A stretch of DNA of 35,380 nucleotides, taken from an uncultured Gammaproteobacteria bacterium (GTDB lineage Bacteria > Pseudomonadota > Gammaproteobacteria > Coxiellales > Coxiellaceae). Numbering within the stretch: position 1 is the first letter of the stretch; every line of letters starts with the position of its first letter. The notes under the pieces are model-generated. The model did no database searches, had not been told where the DNA came from, and worked only from the letters and a program-made list of their open reading frames with translations. Both the position numbers and the translations under genes were made by a program. The stretch covers positions 1 to 35,380 of the forward strand of contig CACHNP010000018.1 in NCBI GenBank assembly GCA_902581285.1, written 5' to 3'. Below are positions 1-10,401 of this stretch, one piece after another.

Positions 1-132
1 AAGCTTCTCAGCATAAACATGGACAATTACTATGCTGATTTCACAGTTGATTCATCAAGCTCCATTAGTGTTATGAAATTAATACCAATAATGCAGCTAG
101 AGCCCATTAACAAAATTGGATCACCGTCATGA
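1..132 (+). CDS. 3' end of an unidentified upstream gene (partial)
   Basis: Frame 1 is open from the first base to a TGA at 130-132, giving about 43 C-terminal residues containing VMKLIPIMQLEPINKIG. The stop overlaps an ATG at 129 as ATGA, the same coupling used by other genes of this T6SS operon (tssE/tssF, tssF/tssG). That makes a real upstream operon member likely. The fragment is too short for me to assign a family. A T6SS gene is the contextual guess only. Confidence 0.45.
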   Translation, partial: KLLSINMDNYYADFTVDSSSSISVMKLIPIMQLEPINKIGSPS

Positions 133-1153
133 ATGAATTTAATAAAACAACCATAATCAAACAGTTTGACAGCAAATAGGCAATAATTTACGAACAGATA
201 AAATAAACAGCAAGTTGTACTTTGAGCTAAAGAATGAAAGACGAAGAGCAAGAGAACAGGATAAAAAATCGATATCCAATGGAAGAGAACTGTGGATAAA
301 AGTAGCAAAGGATGCACAGTATATACTTGACACAGTCAGCAAGGACCTTGAAATCATGTGCTGGTTATGGGAAGCATGGACAAATATAGATGGGTTAATC
401 GGCATGAAACGTGGTTTAGTATTAACACGTGAATTATTACAGAAATTCTGGCCTCAATTGCACCCGATCGATAACGAGATATGTTGCCTTCAACCAATCG
501 AAAACTTAAATGGCGCATCACGCCCCGGACCGCTTATAGACGCACTCAATAATATCATTGTGTTTAAGTCAAGTGAAAAGAACTACAACAAAAACGACTT
601 ACTTCACATTCTAAAACAGAACTCAGACAGTGGTAAAAGAGAACTTATTAGCAAACTTGAACGATTAAATTGCAATCACATAAAACATCTTGAGTCCACA
701 GTTAATCAATGTATAGAAGAACATAAAGAGCTCTGTCAATGGATAGATCAGCTAGAACAAAACGTTTGCGTAGGAAGCTCAAACATCAAAAACAATCTTG
801 AGGAGTGGTCCACCCTGATATCATGGCTGAAGAACAGTGTCAATGTTACAACATCAGAAGAAACCTGCAAAATGGATACTAGTAAAGACAACGAGCCAAT
901 TGACGGTAAATCAATCGAATTACAATCACAGAAAAGCACGCACAGCCGAAAAAACGCACTTAAGCACATCCGTATGGCTGCAGACTATTTTATCACCCAC
1001 GAACGTCACTCTCCAGTCGCTTATTTACTCGATAAAGCAATTCGATGGGGAGACATGTCGTTACCGGAATTACTAAATGAGATTATTGACGATGAAAAAA
1101 TACGTCGAGAAATCTTTACATTAACTGGCATAAATAATCAACCAAGGAGATAA
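129..1153 (+). CDS. tssA: T6SS baseplate/cap protein TssA (ImpA N-terminal domain), 5' frameshift
   Basis: TssA primes baseplate and tail assembly in T6SS. The continuous frame from about 170 to 1153 carries an ImpA_N-type region: a segment ending INSKLYFELKNERRRARE, then the helical LWIKVAKDA...WLWEAW and FWPQLHP, the last of these typical of TssA. The first possible start in this frame is a TTG at 215, but the family-like residues IGNNLRTD are encoded upstream of it. They lie in frame with an ATG at 129 only if one base is restored in the AAA at 174-176 (frame 129 otherwise stops at TAG 177-179). The ATG at 129 overlaps the upstream TGA, which supports it as the true start. The C-terminal residues from about 240 look like the TssA C-terminal helical part. 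The last codons contain the tssB Shine-Dalgarno AGGAGA. Confidence 0.85.
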
Positions 1154-1155
1154 GC

Positions 1156-1674
1156 ATGTCAAGCATCAACGATAAACTTAACAACGTTCGAAAACCACGT
1201 ATTCATATAAAATACGATGTGGAAACTGAGAATGGTTCCGTTCAAAAAGAACTGCCTTTTGTGGTCGGTGTCATGGGCGACTTCAGTGGTAATCAGAAAA
1301 ACAAAGAAGAAAAGCCATTAGAAGAACGCAAATTCATAAAAATAGACTCAGATAATTTCGATGATGTGATGAAAAAAGTAGAACCGTGTATTGAAATTAG
1401 AACTGAAAACACGCTTGTGGATCGAGATGAAGACCTAGCAGTGCAATTAAAATTTAAGTCACTAGAGGATTTCGAGCCAGCCAAAGTAGTCGACCAGGTT
1501 CCTGTATTAAGAGAACTAAAAACAGCGCGTGATAAACTTCGTGATTTATTAAGCAAAACAGATCGATCAGACGAACTCGAGAAACTATTAGAGGACATAT
1601 TAAATAGTCATGAAAAAATCCAAGCATTAGCAAATGAACTCGGTTTAAAACGGCAAGAAGAAACAAATAAATAA
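1156..1674 (+). CDS. tssB: T6SS contractile sheath small subunit TssB
   Basis: TssB (VipA/ImpB) pairs with TssC to build the contractile sheath. The 172-residue product has the usual family length and hallmarks: RPRIHI-like KPRIHIKYDV near the N terminus, FVVGVMGDFSGN at about residues 36-47, the basic EERKFIKID stretch, and DDVMKKVEPCIEIRTEN. The C terminus is a long charged helix (LRELKTARDKLRDLLSK). The start is an ATG behind AAGGAGATAAGC, whose Shine-Dalgarno lies in the end of tssA two bases upstream. tssC follows after 9 bp. Confidence 0.96.
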   Translation: MSSINDKLNNVRKPRIHIKYDVETENGSVQKELPFVVGVMGDFSGNQKNKEEKPLEERKFIKIDSDNFDDVMKKVEPCIEIRTENTLVDRDEDLAVQLKFKSLEDFEPAKVVDQVPVLRELKTARDKLRDLLSKTDRSDELEKLLEDILNSHEKIQALANELGLKRQEETNK

Positions 1675-1683
1675 GGAGACGAC

Positions 1684-3177
1684 ATGACAACAGTTACAAC
1701 AAGTATCAAAAGTACTGACACTGCCTTGGTGCATTCAGACTCTATTTTAGACCAAGCAATAGCAGCAACCAAACAATCACAACCAGATCAAGTCAAAGGA
1801 TTACTAACTGCTCTCACGAATAAGGCCTTAAATGGCACCATTCGCTGGGATAGAAATATAATTAAAACCCTTACAAATGCAATTTCAGAAATAGACGAGG
1901 CCATATCAAAGCAACTTATTAAAATCATGCATCATGCCGATTTTAAGAAAATTGAGGGAAGCTGGAGAGGTATCGACCATTTAATTAAAAACACCTCAAC
2001 AAGTACTGAACTAAAAATAAAATTAATCGACATATCAAAAAAAGATTTAAAAAAAGATTTTGAAAAATCGGGTGAATTTGATCAAAGTTCATTATTCAAG
2101 AAAATCTACGAATACGAATTCGGCATGCCAGGAGGTGAACCGTATGGGGTGCTCCTTGGTGATTATGAATTCAGCAATCACCCAGCAGACATTTCGCTTC
2201 TACAAGACATATCCGGCGTGGCTGCAGCAGCTTTTTGCCCGTTCATCAGTTCAGCTAACCCTGCCCTATTTGGATTTAATCACTGGACGGATTTAAAAAG
2301 GCCAAGGGATCTCGAAAAGATCTTTGACTCAGTTGAATATACGCAATGGAAATCATTCCGGGACAGCGATGACGCACGATTTGTCAGCTTAACGTTACCT
2401 CGCGTTCTCGCGCGTTTACCGTATGGAGAAAAAACGCAACCGATTAGTGAATTCTCATTCGAAGAAACATTAAGTGATACACGGGAAAGCCTAGAAATGG
2501 AACACCAACACTACTGCTGGATGAATGCATGTTACGCTATTGGCGAGAAACTTACCACGGCTTTCAGAGATCATGGCTGGTGCACTGCAATTCGAGGCGC
2601 GGAAGGTGGCGGTAAGATTGAGAATCTCCCCGTACATATCTATAAAAGTGAATCTGGTGACACTGATATGAAGTGCCCCACTGAAGTTGGTATAACTGAT
2701 CGCCGTGAGGCAGAATTAAGTAAATTGGGATTTATGCCAGTATGTCATTATAAAAACACCGATTACGCTGTTCTATTTGGGGCAGAAACCACTCAGAAGG
2801 CGAAGCATTATGACACCCCAGAAGCCACAGCAAATGCCGCTATTTCAGCTAGACTTCCATACCTAATGGCAACCTCACGCTTTGCACATTACCTAAAAGT
2901 CATGGCAAGAGATAAAATTGGGTCGTTCATGGAAACAGAAGATGTCGAAGCGTGGTTAAATCGTTGGATATTACAATATGTAAACGCCAACCCTCAATCT
3001 AAGCAAAATTTAAAATCAAAATACCCATTAGCTGAAGCAAAAATAAAAGTGGAGCCAATACCTGGTAAACCAGGTTGTTATCAAGCAGTAGCATGGCTTA
3101 AGCCATGGTTACAATTAGAGGAATTAACCACTTCGATGAGGTTGGTTGCCGAGATACCCAAAACAGCTAATGAGTAA
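1684..3177 (+). CDS. tssC: T6SS contractile sheath large subunit TssC
   Basis: TssC (VipB/ImpC/EvpB) is the main sheath protein and the client of ClpV. The 497-residue product has full family length. Visible hallmarks are the N-terminal linker region, ADFKKIEGSWRGIDHLI, FGMPGGEPYGVLLGDYEFSN at about residues 147-166, DARFVSLTLPRVLARLPYG, the GGGKIENLP segment, RFAHYLKVMARDKIGSFME and the C-terminal WLQLEELTTSMRLVAEIP. The start ATG sits behind AAGGAGACGAC. It is the third gene of the operon and encodes the partner of the preceding TssB. Confidence 0.97.
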   Translation: MTTVTTSIKSTDTALVHSDSILDQAIAATKQSQPDQVKGLLTALTNKALNGTIRWDRNIIKTLTNAISEIDEAISKQLIKIMHHADFKKIEGSWRGIDHLIKNTSTSTELKIKLIDISKKDLKKDFEKSGEFDQSSLFKKIYEYEFGMPGGEPYGVLLGDYEFSNHPADISLLQDISGVAAAAFCPFISSANPALFGFNHWTDLKRPRDLEKIFDSVEYTQWKSFRDSDDARFVSLTLPRVLARLPYGEKTQPISEFSFEETLSDTRESLEMEHQHYCWMNACYAIGEKLTTAFRDHGWCTAIRGAEGGGKIENLPVHIYKSESGDTDMKCPTEVGITDRREAELSKLGFMPVCHYKNTDYAVLFGAETTQKAKHYDTPEATANAAISARLPYLMATSRFAHYLKVMARDKIGSFMETEDVEAWLNRWILQYVNANPQSKQNLKSKYPLAEAKIKVEPIPGKPGCYQAVAWLKPWLQLEELTTSMRLVAEIPKTANE

Positions 3178-3189
3178 TGGAAATACAAC

Positions 3190-4506
3190 ATGATAATGAG
3201 TCAATCGTCATTACATAATATTATTGCTGGCTTGATTGGTCGAATTAACCACTCGATCAATCAACTCACTAATGACATACTCCATCATCGTGACTTCCAA
3301 TCGCTTGAAGCCAGCTGGAGAAATCTACATCAACTTACAGATGAATTAGGTGAGGTGCAATCTCACTCAGTTATAATAAAACTATTGAGTCTTAGCTTTT
3401 CAGAATTAGCGAAAGAAACAATTGAGCATAATCACAATGCAGGTCATAGCGAATTACACAAAAAAATATATTCAGATGAATTTGACCACCCAGGTGGTGA
3501 GCCGTATTCAGTATTATTAATCGATTTTGAATTTCATCACAAGAAAAAAAACAAGATTGACTGCGTTGAGGTGCTTCGAGGCTTGCTGAGTATTTCATCT
3601 TCGAGTTTCTGTCCTATCATCACGGGCGCGTCATCTAAACTGTGTCAACTTGAGTCATGGTCAGAATGCAAACCCTATCACAACTACAGACAACTATTCA
3701 AACAAGAAGAATACACGAAATGGAATAATTTAGCTGAAAAAAAATCTGCTCAGTTCCTGGCATTAACAGCACCTAAAACACGTGTAAGGAAATTATATCA
3801 AAACTCAGATGTCTACAAAGAAAATTATTTTTTTTATGAAAATAGCAGTCATCATTCGGATTACCTGTGGGGAAATAGTGCGTACCGTTATGTAAGCGCA
3901 ATACTAGCCTCACAGTATTCAACAGGATGGTTTTTGAATATAGAGCAAACATTAGGTAACCAAATGGCTTCCGATAGGCACCAACAATATTTGAATGAAA
4001 CTATGCGTACGGAATGTTTAATTACTGACAAACTTGAACAAAATCTCAATAGCATAGGTTTAATTAGTATAAGAGAGAGTAGTATAACGCGAGATCAGAT
4101 GGTGTATTCGCAACCTTCATTACACACACAGAATTATTCCAATTGTGATAATCAAACTTATTGCACCATTCCCTATTTACTGTGTGTTTGCCGTATTGCT
4201 CAGACGTTAAAATTCATCAGCAGGGATAAAATCGGCTCATTTCAAACAGCGCAGGAATGTGAAACCTGGATGACTAATTGGCTGCTAAAATACAGTTCAT
4301 CAAATGATGCGCCACTAATGGAAACACAATTAAAGTACCCCATACATAAATCAAAAGTCAGAGTATCTAAGTCTGTAAATCAACCGGGAAAATACGATTG
4401 CACTATCAACATCTCACCTCACACATTAATAGATGGTATAGAAACCACGCTCCAGTTAAGCACACACATCCAACCTCATTTTTCCCAGGAGAAAATAAAT
4501 GCTTAA
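3190..4506 (+). CDS. Second TssC-like sheath paralogue (ImpD-type)
   Basis: This 438-residue protein is a diverged TssC. It keeps RDFQSLEASWRNLHQL, FDHPGGEPYSVLLIDFEF, a YTKWNNLAEKKSAQFLAL region, FISRDKIGSFQTAQE and a C-terminal DGIETTLQLSTHI. It lacks about 60 N-terminal residues of TssC, the part that in known sheaths links neighbouring subunits and joins TssB. Position directly after tssC matches impD in Rhizobium-type imp loci, where a second EvpB-family gene follows impC. Its role in the sheath or baseplate is not established by the sequence. The start ATG at 3190 has no strong Shine-Dalgarno, and the ATG at 3196 is a plausible alternative. Its end overlaps tssE by 8 bp. Confidence 0.88.
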   Translation: MIMSQSSLHNIIAGLIGRINHSINQLTNDILHHRDFQSLEASWRNLHQLTDELGEVQSHSVIIKLLSLSFSELAKETIEHNHNAGHSELHKKIYSDEFDHPGGEPYSVLLIDFEFHHKKKNKIDCVEVLRGLLSISSSSFCPIITGASSKLCQLESWSECKPYHNYRQLFKQEEYTKWNNLAEKKSAQFLALTAPKTRVRKLYQNSDVYKENYFFYENSSHHSDYLWGNSAYRYVSAILASQYSTGWFLNIEQTLGNQMASDRHQQYLNETMRTECLITDKLEQNLNSIGLISIRESSITRDQMVYSQPSLHTQNYSNCDNQTYCTIPYLLCVCRIAQTLKFISRDKIGSFQTAQECETWMTNWLLKYSSSNDAPLMETQLKYPIHKSKVRVSKSVNQPGKYDCTINISPHTLIDGIETTLQLSTHIQPHFSQEKINA

Positions 4507-4978
4507 TAAGAAAACAAATATTAAACCAATACCCATACTGTATCGTTTTTTACTAGATACAAGTAATGACAAGCAAATTCCTAGCGTGACAATTGATGAG
4601 TATAAAGAGATAATTCGTTTAAGTTTACAAACATTACTTAATACAAAATTTTCACATCACCATCTAAAAAAAAATTGGTCACACGCACTAAATAGTGGCC
4701 TTGGCTATGGCATAAATCATTTAGCAAGCATGAAAGAGAATATTAAATTAAATAAAAGTGCACTATGCGAACAAATAAAATCAACAATCTCATTATACGA
4801 AACCAGGTTACAAAATATTATGGTTACCCAAAGCGACGCGCTAGTAAAAAATAATGTCATTGGCATAACGATTCAAGGGAGTCTAATTATAAACAACCAT
4901 GAACAAATCATATCGTATGAATCCTATATTAACCCAACAGAACAACGAATTAGCATATTAAAAGGATTAAGTTTATGA
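4499..4978 (+). CDS. tssE: T6SS baseplate protein TssE (gp25-like)
   Basis: TssE is the lysozyme-like (T4 gp25-like) wedge component that nucleates sheath assembly. The 159-residue product contains a central GLGYGINHLA, corresponding to the family's NYGLPDL-type motif, followed by a helix and a region ending in VIGITIQGSLI, the usual gp25 beta-strand. Similarity is weaker than for TssB/C/F, so the call also rests on position between the TssC pair and TssF. The start ATG overlaps the end of the previous gene behind CAGGAGAAAATAA, and the gene ends in an ATGA overlap with tssF. Confidence 0.85.
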   Translation: MLNKKTNIKPIPILYRFLLDTSNDKQIPSVTIDEYKEIIRLSLQTLLNTKFSHHHLKKNWSHALNSGLGYGINHLASMKENIKLNKSALCEQIKSTISLYETRLQNIMVTQSDALVKNNVIGITIQGSLIINNHEQIISYESYINPTEQRISILKGLSL

Positions 4979-6768
4979 AAAGCGAATTACTGACTCTTTA
5001 CAACGATGAGCTTGCGAAAATAAAAAAAGAAGCACACAATTTTTCGAAAAGACACCCACGGGTTGCCGCCTCTCTGTCATTGAGACAAAACGCCATCCAT
5101 GACCCAATGATTTCACATCTCATTGAATCCTTCAGTTTTACCAGCGCAAGAATAAAACAACAATTAAATGATGAACACAAGCTATTTTGCCAAACATTAT
5201 TACAAGAGCTATATCCAAGCGCCATAAGACCCAGACCATCCAAATCAATTATCGAATTCCAGCCCAGCGAAGGCAATCAAGCAACTGTTACAATACCACA
5301 ACACTGCCTGTTAAGTGGTAAAGATAATCACGAACACTGTCGCTACCAAACTAGCTGCGACACGATCATTCTTCCTTTATCGATTACCAATATACAGTTA
5401 AATCGATGGATTGAAAGTCCACAATACAAATTTGGATCAAAAACTCCAAAAAGTTGTCTACAAATTAAATTTAAACTCAATCAAAGCATAAATCCAAAGC
5501 AATTTACAACCAACTCATTTCGTCTCTATCTTAATTTAGACACGCAATTTATTGCAGAAATGTATGAAATACTAGTGAATCAATTTACCTATGCCACCTT
5601 TACGCAAAACCAACAGACGCAGATCGTGAATCAGTCTCAAATAAAAGCATGCGGAATTACACCAACAACCTCAAATCAGGCACAGCATATTGAAAAAAAC
5701 AACCGCTTACACTTACTATCGCAGTATTTTCATTTCCCAAACCAGTTTTATTTTGTGGATTTCATAATGGAACAGCCTTTTATTCATGAATCTGACGAGT
5801 TTTCGTTTGAATTCTATTTCAATCGTCACTCTTCAGCAGTGGAGCCGCATATTACAAATCGGTCATTACTATTAAATTGCACCCCAATAGTAAACCTATT
5901 TACGATCACGGCAGAGCCTATTCAAGTCATCAAAGGCCAATATGAATACACTGTTAAAATTAACCCTTACGTATCAGCTAATAATTACGGTATTCACCAA
6001 ATAAAGCAGGTCTCAATAATAATGGAAAATGGTGACACCAAAGTCATCTCGCAATATTTAAATAATACTAGTGAAAATGAAGACACCGGTATCTATTGGA
6101 CTAACAGATGGGAAGAATTTAGTGACGGCACAGATGGAAGAGAAGAGGAATGCATTCTCACCTTACTGGATGATAACGGAGAAGTAGGCAGAATAAGTGG
6201 TGCCACTATTCTCGTTGAAGTGACAGCAACCAACCATAATACCCCTCAAAGCATGGCAAACCAACAGGACCCTCTGCAATTTTGGGAAGATGATTATTCG
6301 AGTTTTTGCACACCTCAATTACTATATGCTTTCACTCCGGTAAAGCCATTACTCAATGGCCACCATCAATCATGGAATCTAATCAATCATCTTAAGATTG
6401 ATCAAGCACCAATAGGAAACAATAACGACACCATGGGCTGGTTGCATAGCCTTCTACAGTTATATAAACAGGAAGACAATTACAGTGAACATATCATACG
6501 CTGTATAGAGAGCATCACCACTGAACAAGCCATCAAGTCGCTTCAAGATTATAATGGTATTGGTTATCTGCATGGAACCATTATCCGCATTAAAATCACA
6601 CCCGATACCACTGACTATGAAAACATCTATCTTTTTGTCAGCATACTGGCTGATTATTTCTCTAAAAACAGCATGATTAATAGCTTCACAGACACACGTC
6701 TTGTCAATTCTGACAACAAGACTCTGGCAACATGGTGTTCAACACGAGGAAATAAGGCATTACTATGA
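4975..6768 (+). CDS. tssF: T6SS baseplate protein TssF
   Basis: TssF (ImpG/VasA) forms the baseplate wedge with TssG, TssE and TssK. The 597-residue product has family length and the conserved N terminus: LYNDELAKIKKEAHNFSKRH, an RVAASLSL equivalent of the usual IAxxLxL, DPMISHLIESFSFTSARIKQ and LLQELYPSAIRPRPSKSIIE. The C-terminal half has the usual beta-rich composition with the GYLHGTIIRIKI-type segment near residue 525. The start ATG overlaps the tssE stop as ATGA, with AGGA upstream. Confidence 0.95.
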   Translation: MKSELLTLYNDELAKIKKEAHNFSKRHPRVAASLSLRQNAIHDPMISHLIESFSFTSARIKQQLNDEHKLFCQTLLQELYPSAIRPRPSKSIIEFQPSEGNQATVTIPQHCLLSGKDNHEHCRYQTSCDTIILPLSITNIQLNRWIESPQYKFGSKTPKSCLQIKFKLNQSINPKQFTTNSFRLYLNLDTQFIAEMYEILVNQFTYATFTQNQQTQIVNQSQIKACGITPTTSNQAQHIEKNNRLHLLSQYFHFPNQFYFVDFIMEQPFIHESDEFSFEFYFNRHSSAVEPHITNRSLLLNCTPIVNLFTITAEPIQVIKGQYEYTVKINPYVSANNYGIHQIKQVSIIMENGDTKVISQYLNNTSENEDTGIYWTNRWEEFSDGTDGREEECILTLLDDNGEVGRISGATILVEVTATNHNTPQSMANQQDPLQFWEDDYSSFCTPQLLYAFTPVKPLLNGHHQSWNLINHLKIDQAPIGNNNDTMGWLHSLLQLYKQEDNYSEHIIRCIESITTEQAIKSLQDYNGIGYLHGTIIRIKITPDTTDYENIYLFVSILADYFSKNSMINSFTDTRLVNSDNKTLATWCSTRGNKALL

Positions 6769-7706
6769 ACGTATTAAATAATAATCAACTATTTGAATAC
6801 CTGTACGTACATGCTAGGGAAATTAACGATAAACAGATTAATGACAGCACACAACGATATTCTATTAAGCACGAATATTCAATTGCGTTCCCCTGCACTG
6901 CTTATAGGAAAAATGAGCGCGCTGATTCACTATTCATCAAAACACTTGGCCTAATCAATCACACTGGGATTATTCCATTTCATTATTTAGAAACAATCAT
7001 TAACCTTAAACACCAGCAGAAGCACGCATTGGGCGAATTCTTTGATCTTTTTTTAGCTCGAATGATCAATCATAGTTACTCTGCATGGCTAAAAAACAGG
7101 CCCATACGACAGTATAGAAATAATTCAAATCCATACTACCACAAGGTAATTAAATCACTCATAGGAACTAACACTAGCAATACGCAAACTCATCAATTTA
7201 GTGTTCAACAATTTTCTAGACTATATACATCAGCCACAAAAAACTGTGCCTGCTTGGAAAGCATCATCAGTCTCTACACTCAAAAAAGGGCCCGAGTTGA
7301 AGAAAATGTGGGTCAATGGATAGAAATGGATCAAAGTCAAAAAAACCCCATTGGAAGTGAACAGAAACAACCAGCGTTGGGCGGTTTAAATTATCGAATT
7401 GGTACGCAGCTTTGGGACAGACAACGTCACATTAGAATACACATAGGGCCACTCAATCTCGTAGAACTGCATCAGTACTTACACAATCAAGCCTTCATTT
7501 CTCAACTACATCAACAAATTCGATCCTACTTACCGCAGCCATTAACCTACGATATCCAATTCATTATTGCCAAAGACAATATTAAACCAATTCAAATCGG
7601 TAACACAAACAAAGCATCATTGGGCTTTACGACTTGGTTATGCTCTAAGCCATTAAGCCGAGACCAGAACAACATTATCTTAGGAGAGCCGCATGGACCA
7701 TCATGA
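6765..7706 (+). CDS. tssG: T6SS baseplate protein TssG
   Basis: TssG (ImpH/VasB) pairs with TssF in the wedge. The 313-residue product shows the family signatures HTGIIPFHYLETI at about residues 64-76, ALGEFFDLFLARMINHSYSAW at about 86-106, and a C-terminal GTQLWDRQRHIRIHIGPL with LVELHQYL after it. The start overlaps tssF as ATGA. Its end overlaps clpV by 14 bp, so the three genes are translationally coupled. Confidence 0.94.
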   Translation: MNVLNNNQLFEYLYVHAREINDKQINDSTQRYSIKHEYSIAFPCTAYRKNERADSLFIKTLGLINHTGIIPFHYLETIINLKHQQKHALGEFFDLFLARMINHSYSAWLKNRPIRQYRNNSNPYYHKVIKSLIGTNTSNTQTHQFSVQQFSRLYTSATKNCACLESIISLYTQKRARVEENVGQWIEMDQSQKNPIGSEQKQPALGGLNYRIGTQLWDRQRHIRIHIGPLNLVELHQYLHNQAFISQLHQQIRSYLPQPLTYDIQFIIAKDNIKPIQIGNTNKASLGFTTWLCSKPLSRDQNNIILGEPHGPS

Positions 7707-10182
7707 CCTACATTTATTGATTGAAAAGTTAGAACCAAGCAGCAAACAAACACTGGAAGCTGCTGTGGCATTAGCCGGTGAACTAAACCAAGCCACTTGT
7801 GAAATAGCACATTGGTTCTACTGCATACTGAAAAAATCCGACCAAATTAATGCTGTTTTCAAACAACACCAAATCAATAAATCCGTCATGAGTGATTCGC
7901 TGTACAGATTTATTCAATCATTGCATCAGCAAACCAACACGATTCCGACATTCTCAGCCGATATCATTGAGTGGTTGCGCGATGCATGGATGCAAGTTGC
8001 GATAGAATCGAAAACACCACGCATCAATGATGTCGAGCTATTGGTAGCTTTATTTAATCATCCGAAGCGATACCAAATAATCACTCACATCGTACCTGAA
8101 TTAACACAACTTGACACTGCAAAGTTGTGCGCTGATTTACAACAAATCAGACCCAAGACAATGACGAATAATAATCAAGAGCCGACCTCGAGCGCGATCA
8201 AACAGTTCACGATCAACCTTAACACAATGGCAAAAGACGAGAAACTGAGCCCTGCCGTTGGGCGCGATAACGAAATCTACACATTAACCCAAGTCTTATT
8301 ACGCAAACGGCAAAATAACCCAATACTGATAGGTGAGCCTGGTGTTGGCAAAACAGCGATCGTTGAAGGATTGGCTCTTAATATCGTTAATCAACACGTA
8401 CCAAAAGCATTACAGAGTATCACCATCCTGTGTTTAGACATGGGTCTATTGCTTGCGGGGGCATCTGTCAAAGGTGAATTTGAAAAACGCCTAAAAAATT
8501 TGATTAATGAGATTAAGCAAGCCGAAGATGACATCATATTATTTATCGATGAAGCTCACACCCTGATTGGATCAGGCAATCCTGCGGGTGGCCTCGACAC
8601 AGCCAACTTGCTCAAACCCGCATTAGCACGAGGCGAATTTCGCACCATAGCCGCCACGACATTTACAGAATACAAACTGCATCTTGAAAAAGATGCAGCA
8701 CTCTCACGTCGCTTCCAAAGCGTTGTGGTGGATGAGCCTAATGACGATCAAGCTTTGCAGATGCTCAGAGCAATTAAACCGTCTTTGGAATCACATCACG
8801 GTGTCTACGTTAAAGATTCAGCATTGGAGACCGCAATCAAATTGAGTCGACGTTATATTGCTGATCGTTTTTTACCAGACAAAGCGATCAGTTTATTGGA
8901 TACGGCATGCGCCCGCAATGCTTTGCAAAGACAGGCCGAGCCCAAAGCGTTGCAAAAAGCTGACAGTCAACTGTATTATCTTAAACGAGAACTGACCGCG
9001 TTTAAACAACACCGTTGTATTGAAAACGACAATAATAGAGAACAATCACTCACGGAAAGTATTCGTGAGACTAAGCAAACCATACAAACAATCAAGCTGG
9101 AGTATAAAAAAGAAAAACTGCTGATTAACAAGCTAGATAAATTGCTAAAAAGTAAAAAAAGTGCGAAATTAAAACAGCAGCAATTTCAAACACGCATGAA
9201 CGAACTAGCACTGCTACACAAAATACATCAACACATACCCTATTGCGTTGACGAGAGAACAATAGAGCAGCTAATCACCGAATGGACGGGGGTTCCTCTT
9301 GAGCGACTATCATCAGACATGAGGACAAGACTAGACGCGTTAAATAAGGACCTGAATAAAGCGGTTCTGCAGCAAGATTATGCCACTAATATTATCATCC
9401 GCAACATGACACAAAGCTTGCTTCAACTTCAGGACCCTAATAAACCGTTAGGCGTATTCTTATTTTGTGGCCCTAGCGGTGTCGGTAAAACGCACACTGC
9501 TCAAACCGTCGCGAATCTCTTTTTTGGCTCAAGCTCACATTTCACTGTTCTTAATATGTCGGAATTTAAAGAAGCACACAAAGTATCCACCTTATTTGGA
9601 TCACCTCCAGGATACGTGGGTTATGGCGATGGAGGGGTACTCACCGAAGCAGTGCGTCGACAACCGTATCACTTGGTGTTAATCGACGAGATAGAAAAAG
9701 CACATCATGAAATCCACGAGGTGTTTTACCAAATTTTTGATCAAGGCAAAGCCAAAGACAGTCAGGGGCGAGAGATTAACTTCACTAACACCATTTTTAT
9801 CTTAACCACGAATATTGGATCTAAACTATTAAGTCATAACAAGGCAGGAAGCATGAGTGACACCCTGCCTTTGTTACGTCAACAGCTATTAAACCACTTT
9901 AAACCAGCATTTTTAGGCCGCTTAACCACCGTGCCTTTTATTGGGTTAGATAAGACTAGCGCGGACAACATCATCAAAAATAAACTAAGCCAACTTCAGC
10001 ATCGAGTCAAACAGCATCACAAGGTCGAGCTGACCTTTGATGACAAGACTGTGAATTTAATTCGCAAGCAGGCGAACACTGATTTAACTGGCGCAAGAGA
10101 ATTTGATCAATTGATTGATAAGCTTATTATACCGCAAATCACCGAAACGCTGTTAAGTTATAAAGCTGAAATTCTGACATAG
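7693..10182 (+). CDS. clpV: T6SS sheath-recycling AAA+ ATPase ClpV/TssH
   Basis: ClpV unfolds the contracted TssB/TssC sheath. The 829-residue protein has a Clp-N domain (about 1-150), AAA1 with Walker A GEPGVGKT near 214 and Walker B LFIDEAH near 284, [12 protein letters not shown], a middle coiled-coil (about 415-520), AAA2 with Walker A GPSGVGKT near 593 and Walker [12 protein letters not shown] near 661, and a Clp-D2 small domain. The divergent N-domain and T6SS context separate it from housekeeping ClpB. The start ATG is behind AGGAGAGCCGC. It is the last gene of the operon in this window. The 219 bp after it, up to a convergent gene remnant, show no clear terminator. Confidence 0.96.
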   Translation: MDHHDLHLLIEKLEPSSKQTLEAAVALAGELNQATCEIAHWFYCILKKSDQINAVFKQHQINKSVMSDSLYRFIQSLHQQTNTIPTFSADIIEWLRDAWMQVAIESKTPRINDVELLVALFNHPKRYQIITHIVPELTQLDTAKLCADLQQIRPKTMTNNNQEPTSSAIKQFTINLNTMAKDEKLSPAVGRDNEIYTLTQVLLRKRQNNPILIGEPGVGKTAIVEGLALNIVNQHVPKALQSITILCLDMGLLLAGASVKGEFEKRLKNLINEIKQAEDDIILFIDEAHTLIGSGNPAGGLDTANLLKPALARGEFRTIAATTFTEYKLHLEKDAALSRRFQSVVVDEPNDDQALQMLRAIKPSLESHHGVYVKDSALETAIKLSRRYIADRFLPDKAISLLDTACARNALQRQAEPKALQKADSQLYYLKRELTAFKQHRCIENDNNREQSLTESIRETKQTIQTIKLEYKKEKLLINKLDKLLKSKKSAKLKQQQFQTRMNELALLHKIHQHIPYCVDERTIEQLITEWTGVPLERLSSDMRTRLDALNKDLNKAVLQQDYATNIIIRNMTQSLLQLQDPNKPLGVFLFCGPSGVGKTHTAQTVANLFFGSSSHFTVLNMSEFKEAHKVSTLFGSPPGYVGYGDGGVLTEAVRRQPYHLVLIDEIEKAHHEIHEVFYQIFDQGKAKDSQGREINFTNTIFILTTNIGSKLLSHNKAGSMSDTLPLLRQQLLNHFKPAFLGRLTTVPFIGLDKTSADNIIKNKLSQLQHRVKQHHKVELTFDDKTVNLIRKQANTDLTGAREFDQLIDKLIIPQITETLLSYKAEILT

Positions 10183-10401
10183 AAGATAGGGAATCGATCT
10201 AAATTCTTTTCACTATTGAAACGGTTTTACAAACAGTAAACATGCTTAGTTATATCTGAGTTAGTCACTATCACACTTTGATTTTATCATTCGACTAACC
10301 CAATCATCGAATTGTTCGTTATTATCTAACGCATCGATATGCATACGATTTTATTGAGTTTATTTCTTTCATCCCTAACCTAGCTCTTAATCATTTCCTT
10401 T

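Noticed and set aside
30..317. Hydrophobic minus-strand frame at the left edge
   Set aside because: It overlaps tssA and the upstream gene's coding frame and has no ribosome site; hydrophobicity follows from AT-rich antisense.
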